From assembly GCF_029338375.1 (NCBI RefSeq), contig NZ_CP119804.1, forward strand, positions 3,244,955 to 3,308,954: 64,000 nucleotides of DNA, given 5' to 3'. Shown in pieces: positions 1-8,905 of this stretch; positions within the stretch are counted from its first letter, which is position 1, and every line of letters starts with the position of its first letter. The notes beneath the pieces are model-generated. The model was given only the letters and a program-made list of their open reading frames with translations. It was not told where the DNA came from and made no database searches. Origin of the DNA: Halorussus lipolyticus. Lineage in GTDB: Archaea > Halobacteriota > Halobacteria > Halobacteriales > Haladaptataceae. The translations under genes and the position numbers were made by a program.

Positions 1-10
1 TGAGGGGAAG

Positions 11-19
11 GCTTAACAC
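11..19 (+). promoter_or_regulatory. TATA-like box for the SPFH gene
   Basis: GCTTAACAC lies about 28 bases before the ATG at 43. This is the usual haloarchaeal distance for a leaderless transcript and supports that start codon. Confidence 0.45.
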
Positions 20-42
20 GTATTCTTGCTAACAGTCGGAGT

Positions 43-1200
43 ATGTTGGTTCCACTACAGGCCGCCCCGGTTGGCGGTTTCACGGTCGTCGCGCTGTTGA
101 TTCTGGCGCTGGCGGTCATCACCATCTGGCAGTCCGTCGAAATCGTAGACGCGACAGAGAAGCGCGCGCTGACGGTGTTCGGCGAGTACCGGAAACTGCT
201 GGAACCCGGTATCAACTTCGTGCCGCCGTTCGTGAGCGCGACCCACCGATTCGACATGCGGACCCAGACCCTCGACGTGCCCCGCCAAGAGGCCATCACC
301 CGCGACAACTCGCCGGTGACGGCCGACGCCGTGGTCTACATCAAGGTCATGGACGCAAAGAAGGCCTTCCTCGAAGTCGAGGACTACAAGCGCGCCGTCT
401 CCAACCTCGCCCAGACAACCCTCCGCGCCGTGCTGGGCGACATGGAACTGGACGACACGCTCAACAAGCGCCAAGAAATCAACGCCAAAATCCGGCGCGA
501 ACTGGACGAACCCACCGACGAGTGGGGCATCCGCGTCGAGAGCGTCGAAGTTCGGGAGGTCAACCCGAGCAAGGACGTCCAGCAGGCGATGGAGCAACAG
601 ACCTCCGCGGAACGGAAGCGCCGTGCGATGATTCTGGAAGCGCAGGGTGAGCGCCGGAGCGCCATCGAGACGGCCGAAGGTGACAAGCAGTCGAACATCA
701 TCCGCGCACAGGGTGAGAAGCAGAGCCAGATTCTGGAAGCGCAGGGTGACGCAGTTTCGACCGTTCTGCGCGCCAAATCCGCCGAGTCGATGGGCGAACG
801 CGCGGTCATCGACAAGGGGATGGAGACGCTCGAATCCATCGGTCAGGGTGAGTCCACTACGTTCGTCCTCCCGCAGGAACTCTCCTCGATGCTCGGCCGG
901 TACGGCAAGCATCTGACGGGGAGCGACGTGAAAGAGGACAACGGCGAACTCGACAGCCTCGACTTCGACGAGGAGACCCGCGAACTCATCGGTCTCGACA
1001 ACATCGAGGAGATTCTGGGCCAGATAGACGAGGAGGCCGAGATGGACGTCGAGGCGATGGAACAGGAGGCCCAAGCCATCAAGGAGGGCGAGGACCCGGC
1101 GAGCATCAAGAGCGCCGACGAAGTTATCGAGGAGATGGACGAGGAGGCCCCCGACGTGGACGACGTGGAGGCCGAGATGGACGCCGAACTCGAAAAGTAG
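43..1200 (+). CDS. SPFH (stomatin/prohibitin) domain membrane protein
   Basis: This is a 385-residue membrane-anchored scaffold protein of the stomatin/prohibitin/HflK group. One N-terminal hydrophobic segment (about residues 13-30) precedes an SPFH domain (about 32-190). A charged helical region (about 195-265) follows, with near-repeats of the kind AQGE-R/K-SxI, as expected for the oligomerising coiled coil. The C-terminal 90 residues are extremely acidic, typical of a halophile. Family members assemble rings in the membrane and often act with a protease. An SppA-type peptidase lies 15 kb away but is not linked. The start is supported by a TATA-like box at 11-19. The partner and exact role cannot be told from sequence. 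Confidence 0.9.
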   Translation: MLVPLQAAPVGGFTVVALLILALAVITIWQSVEIVDATEKRALTVFGEYRKLLEPGINFVPPFVSATHRFDMRTQTLDVPRQEAITRDNSPVTADAVVYIKVMDAKKAFLEVEDYKRAVSNLAQTTLRAVLGDMELDDTLNKRQEINAKIRRELDEPTDEWGIRVESVEVREVNPSKDVQQAMEQQTSAERKRRAMILEAQGERRSAIETAEGDKQSNIIRAQGEKQSQILEAQGDAVSTVLRAKSAESMGERAVIDKGMETLESIGQGESTTFVLPQELSSMLGRYGKHLTGSDVKEDNGELDSLDFDEETRELIGLDNIEEILGQIDEEAEMDVEAMEQEAQAIKEGEDPASIKSADEVIEEMDEEAPDVDDVEAEMDAELEK

Positions 1201-1444
1201 GTCTCGGTCGCGTCTCCTTTTCGCTGTCCAGCGTTCCCCGTTTTCGGTGTTGCGACGACCTGCTTTGCCCCGCCTACCCCGTGCGTAATCCTTATAAATT
1301 GGTGCATAATATTTGAAATCGCTCGTCCGGAGTCACTGGAGATGGTCGCGTGACGCCTGCTCCGGCCGAACCCCGACCGGTCGGCCATGTGACGGTCCCG
1401 CAAGCGAAGGTATTTTAGGTGTCCGTGATGACCATCACATGTAG

Positions 1445-2056
1445 ATGGTTGAGCGCTCCGATGTGGATGAAAATAAGCGGGCAACCCTCCGCCGGTTCGC
1501 GGTCTTGGGGGCCGCGACGCCGCTCTCGAAGTTCCGCGGCGACGACGACGGCGGCGAGAGCGAGGCCCGCGACGCGATTGCGGGCTACGTCGCCACCACG
1601 CCGGGCGCGCACTTCTCGAAGATACGCGACGACCTCAAACTGGGGACCGGCGAAGCACAGCACCACCTCCGCCAACTGCTCGACTCCCAAGTCGTCGAGA
1701 GTCGCAGAGACGGCGACTACCGGCGATTCTACCCGGCCGAGCAGTTCACTCCCTTCGAGCAAATCGCACTCGGCTATCTCCGACGGGAGACGCCCCGCGG
1801 GATGCTCATCGAGTTACTGCGCGACCCAGACGCGACCGGTAGCGACCTCGCAGAGGCCCTAGACGTGTCGAGACCGACAGTGAGCAAGTACGCCTCGTCG
1901 CTCGAGGAGGCCGGCCTCTTGGACCGCGAAGACGGCTACGCCGTCAAGCGACCCGAGACGGTCATCACGCTACTGGTCCGGTACGCAGATTCGTTCGGCG
2001 AGGACGCCGCGACGTTCGCCGCGCAGGCCGACGGGTTCATCTCGTTCGACCCGTAG
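1445..2056 (+). CDS. Double winged-helix transcriptional regulator
   Basis: A 203-residue DNA-binding protein with two predicted winged-helix units. The first (about residues 40-100) has an ArsR/MarR-like pattern, HFSKIRDDLKLGTGEAQHHL. The second (about 118-170) contains SDLAEALDVSRPTVSKYASS, a clear recognition helix. No ligand-binding or metal-binding motif is visible. Such two-wing proteins are common haloarchaeal regulators. The ATG at 1445 is about 30 bases after TATTTTAGG (1411-1419), so the transcript is probably leaderless. The epimerase gene starts 31 bases downstream on the same strand and may be co-transcribed. The target genes are unknown. Confidence 0.85.
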   Translation: MVERSDVDENKRATLRRFAVLGAATPLSKFRGDDDGGESEARDAIAGYVATTPGAHFSKIRDDLKLGTGEAQHHLRQLLDSQVVESRRDGDYRRFYPAEQFTPFEQIALGYLRRETPRGMLIELLRDPDATGSDLAEALDVSRPTVSKYASSLEEAGLLDREDGYAVKRPETVITLLVRYADSFGEDAATFAAQADGFISFDP

Positions 2057-2087
2057 TTTTTCGTCCGCTCCCGCGCCGTCTTTCTCT

Positions 2088-2957
2088 ATGGACACCGTGG
2101 CAGTCACCGGCGGGAACGGCGAAATCGGCTCGGCGGTCCTCGCGGAACTCGCCGAGCGAGGCTATCGCACCGTCAATCTGAGCAGACGAGAACGCCGGGA
2201 GCGAATCGCCGACCAGTATCTTCAGACCGACCTGTTGGACCCCGGCGAGGTCTATGGGTCGCTGGCGAAAGCGAATCCCGACGCCGTGGCCCACTTCGGG
2301 ACGATTCCCCGGCCCGACCGGACGCCCGGCCACGTCACTTTTCGGAGCAACGCCGAGACGCCGTATCACGTGCTGGAAGCCGCCGAGGCCCTCGAAATCG
2401 AGACGGTGGTCCTCGCGTCTAGCCTCTCGGCGATGGGCGCGGGGTTCGAGGACTCGGTGGGCGTCGAGTACCTCCCCGTAGACGAGGACCACCCCCTGAC
2501 GCCCTCGAACCCCTACGGCCTCGGCAAGCAGGTCTCGGAGGTCGTCGCCGAGGGATTCGGGCGTCGGGAGGGAGCGCCGACCACGATTTCGTCGCTCCGG
2601 TTCCCGCTGGTGGTCGGCGACGACGAGCTACGCACCGTCTTCGCCGAGGCCGACCGGTCGCCCGAGGCAGTCCGCGAGGCGGGATTCTTCGAGAAGGCGC
2701 GCAAGACGCTGTTCGCCTACCTCCATCTGGACGACGCCGCGAGGCTGGCGATTAGGGCGCTGGACGCCGATTTCTCCGGCCACGAGGTCTTCTTCGGGTC
2801 CGCACCGGATACCACGATAGACGCGCCGAGTGACGAGTTAGCGGACTGCTACGACGCCGAGGTCCGAGGCTCGTTTGTGGGCCACGAGCGACTCCTCGAT
2901 GCCACCAAGGCCGAGGAGACGCTCGGATGGTCGCCCGACCGGTCGTGGCGCGAGTGA
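2088..2957 (+). CDS. NAD-dependent epimerase/dehydratase family protein
   Basis: A 289-residue extended short-chain dehydrogenase/reductase. The Rossmann glycine motif GGNGEIG is at residues 8-14. The catalytic serine region is VVLASS (107-112) and the YxxxK pair is Y143-K147 (YGLGK). Length and motif order fit nucleotide-sugar epimerases/dehydratases or uronate dehydrogenase-like enzymes. The substrate cannot be assigned. The gene follows the winged-helix regulator by 31 bases. It ends about 100 bases before the P450 start, with a TATA-like sequence between them, so the P450 is likely a separate unit. Confidence 0.85.
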   Translation: MDTVAVTGGNGEIGSAVLAELAERGYRTVNLSRRERRERIADQYLQTDLLDPGEVYGSLAKANPDAVAHFGTIPRPDRTPGHVTFRSNAETPYHVLEAAEALEIETVVLASSLSAMGAGFEDSVGVEYLPVDEDHPLTPSNPYGLGKQVSEVVAEGFGRREGAPTTISSLRFPLVVGDDELRTVFAEADRSPEAVREAGFFEKARKTLFAYLHLDDAARLAIRALDADFSGHEVFFGSAPDTTIDAPSDELADCYDAEVRGSFVGHERLLDATKAEETLGWSPDRSWRE

Positions 2958-3061
2958 GGAAGTCGCCCGGACTTGTGGTCGGCGACCCGCGATATTCCGG
3001 CGGTTCCCCGAATATTTTAACAAACAGAAGCCTCTTTACAAATCGACGTGACCGTGTAGCC

Positions 3062-4399
3062 ATGGCAACGTCACGTTCCTACGACGAGATACCCCGACGG
3101 GAGGGCGTCCCGGTCCTCGGGAACGCCCACCAGTTCTTCAACGAGGGGCTTTCGTTCTACGAGAACTGCGAACCGCTGGGGGACGTGGTTTCGTTCTCGC
3201 TGATGAACTCGCCGGCGCTGGTGGTCGCCGACCCCGAACTCGTCAAACAGGTGCTGGTCGAGAAAAACGAGAAGTTCGGCAAGGGGCAGTTCATCAAGGA
3301 TAGCTTCGGCCACGCCGCCGAGGGCGTCTTCGTGGTGGACGGCGAGACGTGGGAACAGCGCCGGTCGCTCCTCCAACCCTCCTTCCGGCCGAACCACATC
3401 AAGAAGTACGCCGAGCAAATCGTGGCCGTAGTAGACCGAATGGCCGACCGGATGGCCCGCCAGTCCGGCCCGGTCGAACTCGACTACGTGATGAACGACC
3501 TCGCGCTGTCGGTGCTGACCAGCACCCTGTTCGGCGTTGAGGACGACCACGAGACCAAAGAGCGGATTCACGACGCGGTTGAGGCCATCCAACTCCGGTT
3601 CGGCGCGTCGTACAACACCCTCCTCCCGCCGTGGGTCCCGACCCTCCGGAACTTGAAGTACCGCCGGAGTCTGTCGGACCTCCACGACATCACCGACCAA
3701 CTCATCGAGCGCCGACTCGCCGACGACGAGGAGGGGCCGGACCTGCTGTCGGTTCTGCTGGAGGCCCGCGATGAAAACGACCACGTGACCGACGAGGTTA
3801 TCCGCGACGAACTGCTGACGTTCACGCTCGCCGGTCACGACACCACCTCGCTGGCGATGACTTACACGTGGCACCTGTTGGCGACTCACCCCGACAAGAT
3901 GGAGACGCTCCTCGCGGAACTCGACGAGGTGCTGGGCGGGGACCCGCCGTCGTTCCGCGACATCTCGAAACTGGAGTATCTCGACCGGGTAATTCAGGAG
4001 GCGCTCCGCCTGTTTCCGCCCATCACCCAACTGTTCCGCGAGACCGAGACCGACGTGCGACTCGGCGAGTACTACGTACCGGAAGGCGTGACAGTCACGA
4101 TGCCCCAGTGGAGCATCCACCGCGACGGACGCTACTACGACGACCCCGAGACCTTCCGCCCGGAGCGGTGGACCGACGACTTCGCCGACGAGATTCCCGA
4201 GTACGCCCACTTCCCGTTCGGCGGCGGGCCGCGCCACTGCATCGGGATGCGCTTCGCCATGATGGAGATGAAGATAGCCATCTCGATGCTCGCCCGGCGG
4301 TTCCGCTTCGAACCGGCCTACGACTCACTCCCCGAGGTGGACATCGCGCTGACGCTCCAACCGAAGGACTCGGTGGAGATGCACGTCGAACCGCGATAA
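3062..4399 (+). CDS. Cytochrome P450
   Basis: A 445-residue soluble P450 monooxygenase. Hallmarks are all present: the I-helix oxygen-activation motif AGHDTT (257-262), the K-helix ExxR (E313-R316), PERW in the meander, and the haem loop FGGGPRHCIG with the cysteine ligand C393. No membrane anchor is seen. The frame stays open upstream to 2927, but that part overlaps the preceding gene's end, and the start chosen is the ATG at 3062. The redox partner is not adjacent; ferredoxin-type reductases occur elsewhere in the window (47.2 kb, 62.9 kb). The substrate is unknown. The nearest family resemblance is CYP174/CYP102-like haloarchaeal enzymes, but this is only an impression. Confidence 0.95.
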   Translation: MATSRSYDEIPRREGVPVLGNAHQFFNEGLSFYENCEPLGDVVSFSLMNSPALVVADPELVKQVLVEKNEKFGKGQFIKDSFGHAAEGVFVVDGETWEQRRSLLQPSFRPNHIKKYAEQIVAVVDRMADRMARQSGPVELDYVMNDLALSVLTSTLFGVEDDHETKERIHDAVEAIQLRFGASYNTLLPPWVPTLRNLKYRRSLSDLHDITDQLIERRLADDEEGPDLLSVLLEARDENDHVTDEVIRDELLTFTLAGHDTTSLAMTYTWHLLATHPDKMETLLAELDEVLGGDPPSFRDISKLEYLDRVIQEALRLFPPITQLFRETETDVRLGEYYVPEGVTVTMPQWSIHRDGRYYDDPETFRPERWTDDFADEIPEYAHFPFGGGPRHCIGMRFAMMEMKIAISMLARRFRFEPAYDSLPEVDIALTLQPKDSVEMHVEPR

Positions 4400-4592
4400 G
4401 AAACGTCGCTCCACTTCTCAGACTTCGAATTATTTCTTTAACAATTGTAGATGTTTCTTTGACGACTCTCTCGAACGACGAGACGGTCTCGAAGAAAGCG
4501 GGAGAGAAGGGCGACAGCGGCCCGGAACCGACGGTGCGGAAACCCCCGAGCGCGTGCCAGCAGTGTACAGCGGTCTCTGTGTCGGGTCAGAC

Positions 4593-4835
4593 TTACGTCG
4601 TGACCTTCCACGTGGTCGAGGACGAGTAGCCCCACTTCTCGACGTCCACGTCGAATTCCCCGTCAGCGATGGCGGTCATGTTCGCGCCGACTTCCTTGGC
4701 CGTCATGCCTAACTCCTCGCCGATGAGGCGGGACTTGAAGTAGGTCTTCATCTGGCCGTTCTCGCGGAGGTACTGGAGGATGCGCTGTTGTTTGTCGGTC
4801 AGGGCGGTCGTGCCAGCAGTTGCGGTCGTGCTCAT
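4593..4835 (-). CDS. DUF7123 family small winged-helix-like protein
   Basis: An 80-residue protein with a Ser/Thr-rich N-terminus and one predicted helix-turn-helix (about residues 12-50, TDKQQRILQYLRE then SRLIGEELGMTAKEVG). A conserved tail (KWGYSSSTTWKVT) ends the protein. This pattern is very widespread in haloarchaea and I recall it as DUF7123. The role is unknown, and DNA binding is an inference from the fold pattern. It is monocistronic and convergent with the P450. Confidence 0.8.
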   Translation of the reverse strand: MSTTATAGTTALTDKQQRILQYLRENGQMKTYFKSRLIGEELGMTAKEVGANMTAIADGEFDVDVEKWGYSSSTTWKVTT

Positions 4836-5067
4836 GACTTACATGCACCTTAGAGAGAAACCGCCTTAGGGGATTTGGTACGGGGAGTTAACACGCCGCC
4901 CTCTTGCGATTTCATATTAAATTACAGTGGAATAAACAACCCCCGAGGGGGCTGTTGGTACAGCTGGTTAATCGGGAGTTTCGGTCGAAATCCGTCGTGC
5001 GTCTCACCCGTATGGGGATAGTTCACATTTCGGGATTCGCCCGGTCGAAACGTACCCGTAATCCCGA

Positions 5068-5083
5068 GTTACTCGCGAGTAAC
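5068..5083. promoter_or_regulatory. Perfect 16-base palindrome, possible operator
   Basis: GTTACTCGCGAGTAAC reads identically on both strands. It lies about 110-120 bases upstream of the aglD TATA-like box. A dimeric regulator site is plausible, but no regulator is implicated. Confidence 0.35.
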
Positions 5084-5187
5084 GACACCGCGAAACTCCT
5101 CCACGAGGCGTTTTCCGCGTGAACGAGACTGAACGACGCCGAAAGGCCCGGCCTACAGACGTGAACCCGCCGGAACGGAGCAGAAGG

Positions 5188-5196
5188 TACTTAGGC
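5188..5196 (+). promoter_or_regulatory. TATA-like box for aglD
   Basis: TACTTAGGC is centred about 28 bases before the ATG at 5220. This spacing favours that ATG over the in-frame alternative at 5199. Confidence 0.45.
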
Positions 5197-5219
5197 AGGT
5201 GGACAGACTATCTTCGATA

Positions 5220-7067
5220 ATGAGCGGTCGTGCAGTCGAGGTGAGCGTCGTCCTCCCGGCGTACAACGAGGAGGCGACCATCGAGAACACCGTAGCGACG
5301 ACGCTCGCCACGTTAGACGAATTCCTTCCCGCGGGGGCCTTCGAGGTCATCGTCGCCGAGGACGGGTGCGAAGACCGGACGCCCGAAATCGCCGACCGGA
5401 TGGCTGAAGAAGACGAGCGGGTGAGACACTACCACAGCGACGAGAGACTCGGCCGAGGAGGGGCGCTGAACCGAGCGTTCGAGTCTGCAGACGGCCAGAC
5501 GCTGGTCTACTTCGACACCGACCTCGCCACCGACATGCGCCACCTCGAAGAACTGGTCGAAAGCGTCCGGTCTGGCGAGTACGATTTCGCCACCGGGTCG
5601 CGGTGGATGCCCGGCGAGACGGCCGACCGCCCGGCCAAGCGCGACGTGGCGAGTCGGGGGTTCAACGGCCTGACCAGACTCTTCCTCGGTTCGAAGATGC
5701 GCGACCACCAGTGCGGGTTCAAGGCGTTCGACCGGACCGCGCTGTTCGACGTGTTGTCGGAGGTAGAGGACGAGCATTGGTTTTGGGACACCGAAGTCCT
5801 CGTGCGCGCCCAGCGCCGGGGCTACGACATCAAGGAGTTCGCGGTCGATTGGGAACCCAAGGGCGATTCGAAGGTGGACATCGTTCGGGACGTGTTCGGG
5901 ATGGGGAGCCAAATCATGCGGTGCTGGTGGGAGTTCTCGGTCCAACCACGCATCACCAAGCGAGTCTCCATCACGGCGGGAATCTTCCTGACCATCGTCG
6001 CCGTCCTGTTGATGGGCCAGTACCTCCCGCTGGACGAGGTGCTGACCCAGATGAGCAACGCCGACCCCGCGCTGGTCGGGGTTGCCGCGCTGGTCTACGC
6101 CCTGTCGTGGCCCCTCCGCGGGACGCGCTACAGGGACATCCTCGAAGAACTCGGCTACACCGAGGACGCGGGCTTTCTGACGGGGGCGATATTCGTCAGT
6201 CAGACCGGCAATCTCGTGTTCCCCGCTCGGGCAGGTGACGCGGTTCGGGCCTACGTCGTGAAGGCCCGGCGCTCGATTCCCTACCCGACCGGGTTCGCCT
6301 CGCTGGCGGTCGAGCGCGTCTTCGACCTGCTGACGATTACGATGCTGGCCGGGGTCGTCCTCATCGGACTGGCGCTGACCGGCGCGACCGGCGGCCTCGA
6401 ATCGACCCTGTTCGGGTCCGCCCCCTCGGGCGCTGAAGGCGGCGAATACGGCGCGGCCGGACAGACCGCACTCTACGTCGCGGGGGGCGTCGGTCTCGCG
6501 GCAATCCTCGCAGTCGGGGTCATCGTCGCCAGCGCCCGGTCCGACCGCAACTTCGTCCGCGGCATCGTCTCGGGCCTGAGCAACGACTCCTACGCCGACT
6601 ACGTGGCGGGCGTCATCGAGCGATTCACCGGCGACGTCCAGACCGTCGCGGGCAACCGGAGCGCCTTCCTCACCGTGGGGGTTTCGAGCCTCGCCATCTG
6701 GGCGCTCGACGTGGTGACTGCCCTGCTGGTGCTGATGGCCTTCGACGTGTCGCTGTCGCCCGTGATGCTGACCGCGGTGTGTTTCTTCGCGGTCAGCGTC
6801 GGCAACCTCGCCAAGGTCCTGCCCCTCTCGCCCGGCGGGGTGGGTCTCTACGAAGGAGCCTTCACGCTCCTCGTGGTCGGTCTGACGCCCCTCGGATGGA
6901 GCGTCGCCCTCGGCGCGGCCATCCTCGACCACGCAGTCAAGAACGTCGTCACGCTGGTCGGCGGCGTGGCCTCGATGTTCGTGCTGAACGTCTCGCTGAC
7001 CACCGCCGTCGAGGAGAGCAAGGACGCGCGGGCCGCCGCCGACCCGGCGGAACCCACCGACGACTGA
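5220..7067 (+). CDS. aglD: AglD-type dolichol-phosphate glycosyltransferase with flippase-like membrane domain
   Basis: A 615-residue two-part protein. Residues about 1-230 are a GT2 glycosyltransferase: VVLPAYNEE at 10-18, EDGCEDRT near 48-55, and the metal-binding D99-T-D101 in YFDTDLATD. Residues about 245-600 hold a multi-pass lysylphosphatidylglycerol-synthase/UPF0104 flippase-like domain. This fusion is the architecture of Haloferax AglD, which charges dolichol phosphate with the final mannose of the S-layer N-glycan. AglD assignment rests on domain order, length and proximity to zim. Other haloarchaeal paralogues share the fusion, so orthology is likely but not certain. It acts at the cytoplasmic face of the membrane. 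A sugar nucleotidyltransferase at 28 kb could supply a related pathway. Confidence 0.8.
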   Translation: MSGRAVEVSVVLPAYNEEATIENTVATTLATLDEFLPAGAFEVIVAEDGCEDRTPEIADRMAEEDERVRHYHSDERLGRGGALNRAFESADGQTLVYFDTDLATDMRHLEELVESVRSGEYDFATGSRWMPGETADRPAKRDVASRGFNGLTRLFLGSKMRDHQCGFKAFDRTALFDVLSEVEDEHWFWDTEVLVRAQRRGYDIKEFAVDWEPKGDSKVDIVRDVFGMGSQIMRCWWEFSVQPRITKRVSITAGIFLTIVAVLLMGQYLPLDEVLTQMSNADPALVGVAALVYALSWPLRGTRYRDILEELGYTEDAGFLTGAIFVSQTGNLVFPARAGDAVRAYVVKARRSIPYPTGFASLAVERVFDLLTITMLAGVVLIGLALTGATGGLESTLFGSAPSGAEGGEYGAAGQTALYVAGGVGLAAILAVGVIVASARSDRNFVRGIVSGLSNDSYADYVAGVIERFTGDVQTVAGNRSAFLTVGVSSLAIWALDVVTALLVLMAFDVSLSPVMLTAVCFFAVSVGNLAKVLPLSPGGVGLYEGAFTLLVVGLTPLGWSVALGAAILDHAVKNVVTLVGGVASMFVLNVSLTTAVEESKDARAAADPAEPTDD

Positions 7068-7077
7068 GTAATCTCTT

Positions 7078-7272
7078 TTAATAAATCAGTATTCGGACCC
7101 AATCGACCGCCTTCCCGACGAGGTGGGGCCGAAGCGCGAACGAAGCCCCAAAGAGCAACACCGGAAATCCGGTTTCGGGGGACTTCGTGGCGACGAACGC
7201 GCCGAATACCGCGACTCCCACGCCGAACAGTCGAACGAAGACGCCGAGCGCGCGGTACAGAACCCCGGTCAC
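7078..7272 (-). CDS. Small two-helix membrane protein coupled to the DUF84 NTPase gene
   Basis: A 64-residue protein with two hydrophobic segments (about residues 10-28 and 35-50) and a basic/aromatic end. The GTG start (7272-7270) overlaps the TGA stop of the NTPase gene (GTGA), a classic translational-coupling arrangement. That overlap is the main evidence for this start. No family is recognised. It converges with aglD, with about 10 bases between stops. Confidence 0.6.
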   Translation of the reverse strand: MTGVLYRALGVFVRLFGVGVAVFGAFVATKSPETGFPVLLFGASFALRPHLVGKAVDWVRILIY

Positions 7273-7787
7273 TCGTACAACTCGGTCACGAACGGTCCGA
7301 GCGCGCCGGCGACTGCTTGGCGGAGCGCACTCTCGCGGTCGATGGCGTGACCGGTGAGCGCGCCCGCCGCGCCCTGCTTCTCGGCGACGTTCTCCATGTC
7401 GAGTACGTCGTCCATGACCGGGCCTAACTCCTCGCCGTCCCGGACCCGGTTGGCGATAGATTCGGGAAGGCGGAGGCGCGGCCCTGCTCCGCGACCCACT
7501 CGCTCGCCGTCCGTCGCGGCGGCCCACATGATGAGAAAGAGACCGTCCGCAGACTCGATTTCGGCGACGCCGCCCTCCAGTCCGACCCCGAGGTCGTAGT
7601 CGCCCGCCGTGAGGACGTTTCCGGCGCGGTTCTCCGCACCCTCGATAGTTTCGGCCTCGCCGAATGGCTGTTCGCTCACGCCCGATTCGACCGCGACCGG
7701 TTCGACCTCGGTCTCGGCGAACGCTTCGAGCGCCGATGCCGTCGCAGACGCCTTGACTGGGTTGGTGCTACCGACGCCGACTCGCAT
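7269..7787 (-). CDS. yjjX: Inosine/xanthosine triphosphatase (DUF84/YjjX family)
   Basis: A 172-residue house-cleaning nucleotidase. The N-terminus VGSTNPVKASATASAL matches the substrate-binding GSxNPxK loop of DUF84. The central ENRAGN and the YDLGVGLEGG patch are family hallmarks. Members hydrolyse ITP/XTP to the monophosphates and keep deaminated purines out of nucleic acids. The length is typical. It is co-transcribed with the overlapping small membrane protein. Confidence 0.88.
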   Translation of the reverse strand: MRVGVGSTNPVKASATASALEAFAETEVEPVAVESGVSEQPFGEAETIEGAENRAGNVLTAGDYDLGVGLEGGVAEIESADGLFLIMWAAATDGERVGRGAGPRLRLPESIANRVRDGEELGPVMDDVLDMENVAEKQGAAGALTGHAIDRESALRQAVAGALGPFVTELYE

Positions 7788-7883
7788 GAGCGTGCGGTGG
7801 CATCGAACGAACTTGGTGATTGCGATAGTCCGAGGAGGAACGTTTCGGAAAACTGGTGACGAGACCGACCGAAAACCGGAACG

Positions 7884-8642
7884 TCACGAGTTCAGCGCGT
7901 CGGGGTGGAGTTTGACAGCGAGCGTCTCGATGCCCTCCACGAGTCGAGGACTCGGCTGATTCAGCAGTGAGTCGTCGAGGACGTGGACGTTGCCACGCTC
8001 TATCGCCGGGAGGTCCCAGTCGCGCCGGGTGATGTCCTCGGGGTCCGCACGGTCGCCGTGGCCGCAGACGTGCAGGACGACGTGGTCGGGACCGGCGGTT
8101 TCGACTTCGGCGGTAGAGACCTCTCGGGAACGTTCGCCGGGAGAGACGAAGGGGTAGCGACCACCCGCGGCCTCGACCGCCTCGGGGACCCAGTTGCCCG
8201 CGGCCATCGGGGGTTCGGACCACTCCTCGCAGTAGACGACTGGGTGGTCGTCGTCCGGCGTGAGGCGGTCCACGCGAGCGAGTCGGCTTCTGGCCCGGCG
8301 GGCGAGTGCAGACCCCTCGTCTGGGAGACCGACCGCCTCGCCGAGGTCTGCGAAGGACTCGACTACCTCCTCCAGCGTGGCGGGTGCGGCGTGGTAGACC
8401 TCGTGGCCGCGCTCTCGGAGGTCGGCCGCGATGTCGGCCTGCAAGTCGTCGGCGGTCAGCACGAGGTCCGGGTCGCGGTCGGCAATCGCGTCGTAGTCGG
8501 GATTGAGCCATCCGCCGACCGCCGGCGCGTCGGCCTCGCAGTGGTGAGTGACTCCCGCGAGGAGGTCGCTCCCGTCGAGCGCCTGTAGGATTTCGGTCGC
8601 GCTCGGGGCCAGCGAAACGATTCGCTCGGTCTTGGCGTCCAT
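7884..8642 (-). CDS. BtuF-like helical-backbone metal/cobalamin-binding protein without signal peptide
   Basis: A 252-residue protein of the type III periplasmic-binding fold. It begins KTERIVSLAPSATEIL, followed by VGGWLNPDYDAIADRDPDLVL, the standard pattern of BtuF-type proteins. The start chosen (ATG 8642) sits 29 bases after the TATA-like GATTTAACC (8667-8675, minus strand). The frame stays open upstream to 8879 without a convincing signal peptide. The mature protein starts essentially at the binding domain, so it may be cytoplasmic. No ABC transporter genes flank it. The ligand could be a corrinoid, haem or a siderophore. Confidence 0.8.
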   Translation of the reverse strand: MDAKTERIVSLAPSATEILQALDGSDLLAGVTHHCEADAPAVGGWLNPDYDAIADRDPDLVLTADDLQADIAADLRERGHEVYHAAPATLEEVVESFADLGEAVGLPDEGSALARRARSRLARVDRLTPDDDHPVVYCEEWSEPPMAAGNWVPEAVEAAGGRYPFVSPGERSREVSTAEVETAGPDHVVLHVCGHGDRADPEDITRRDWDLPAIERGNVHVLDDSLLNQPSPRLVEGIETLAVKLHPDALNS

Positions 8643-8905
8643 CGTCGGGCGATTGGCACCCCGCTGGGTTAAATCGCCCGGCAACCCCGGTCGAACTCGA
8701 AATGCTATACTTAAATTTTTATCTCGGGTCGAGCGAGACGGCCGTCTCGACCGGGTGTGAGACCCGTTCACGAGAACCGAAAAAGCCAATTCCGAAAATA
8801 CTAAATACCTTTCGGAACAACGCAACGTTAAGGAACTGAGGTCCGGGGTTTTCCAGGTTTTCCCTGCCCGGTAGCCCACGCCATCTCCGTCAACGAGGAA
8901 TCAAC

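Larger units (their letters stand above)
4836..5219. other. Intergenic region with two palindromes upstream of aglD
   Basis: No credible gene lies here. One 72-codon frame starting with TTG at 4904 has basic, unhalophilic composition and is judged spurious. The region carries a hairpin at 4935-4956 (AACA, CCCCC, GA, GGGGG, TGTT with single-base offsets). It also has a perfect 16-base palindrome at 5068-5083 (GTTACTCGCGAGTAAC). Confidence 0.6.

Noticed and set aside
55..1074. Long antisense open frame opposite the SPFH gene (and many like it)
   Set aside because: High GC with third-position bias makes antisense frames open; composition is unhalophilic and the sense gene has a clear family.
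1285..1320. TATA-like CCTTATAAATTGG upstream of the winged-helix gene as its main promoter
   Set aside because: It is over 120 bases from the start, and a better-spaced box exists at 1411-1419; it could drive an unseen short RNA but nothing supports one.
3868..4629. 253-codon plus-strand frame overlapping the P450 3' end
   Set aside because: Arg/Pro-rich shadow of the P450 and opposite the DUF7123 gene.
4904..5122. 72-codon frame upstream of aglD
   Set aside because: It starts with TTG, is basic, covers palindromes and has no promoter at a suitable distance.
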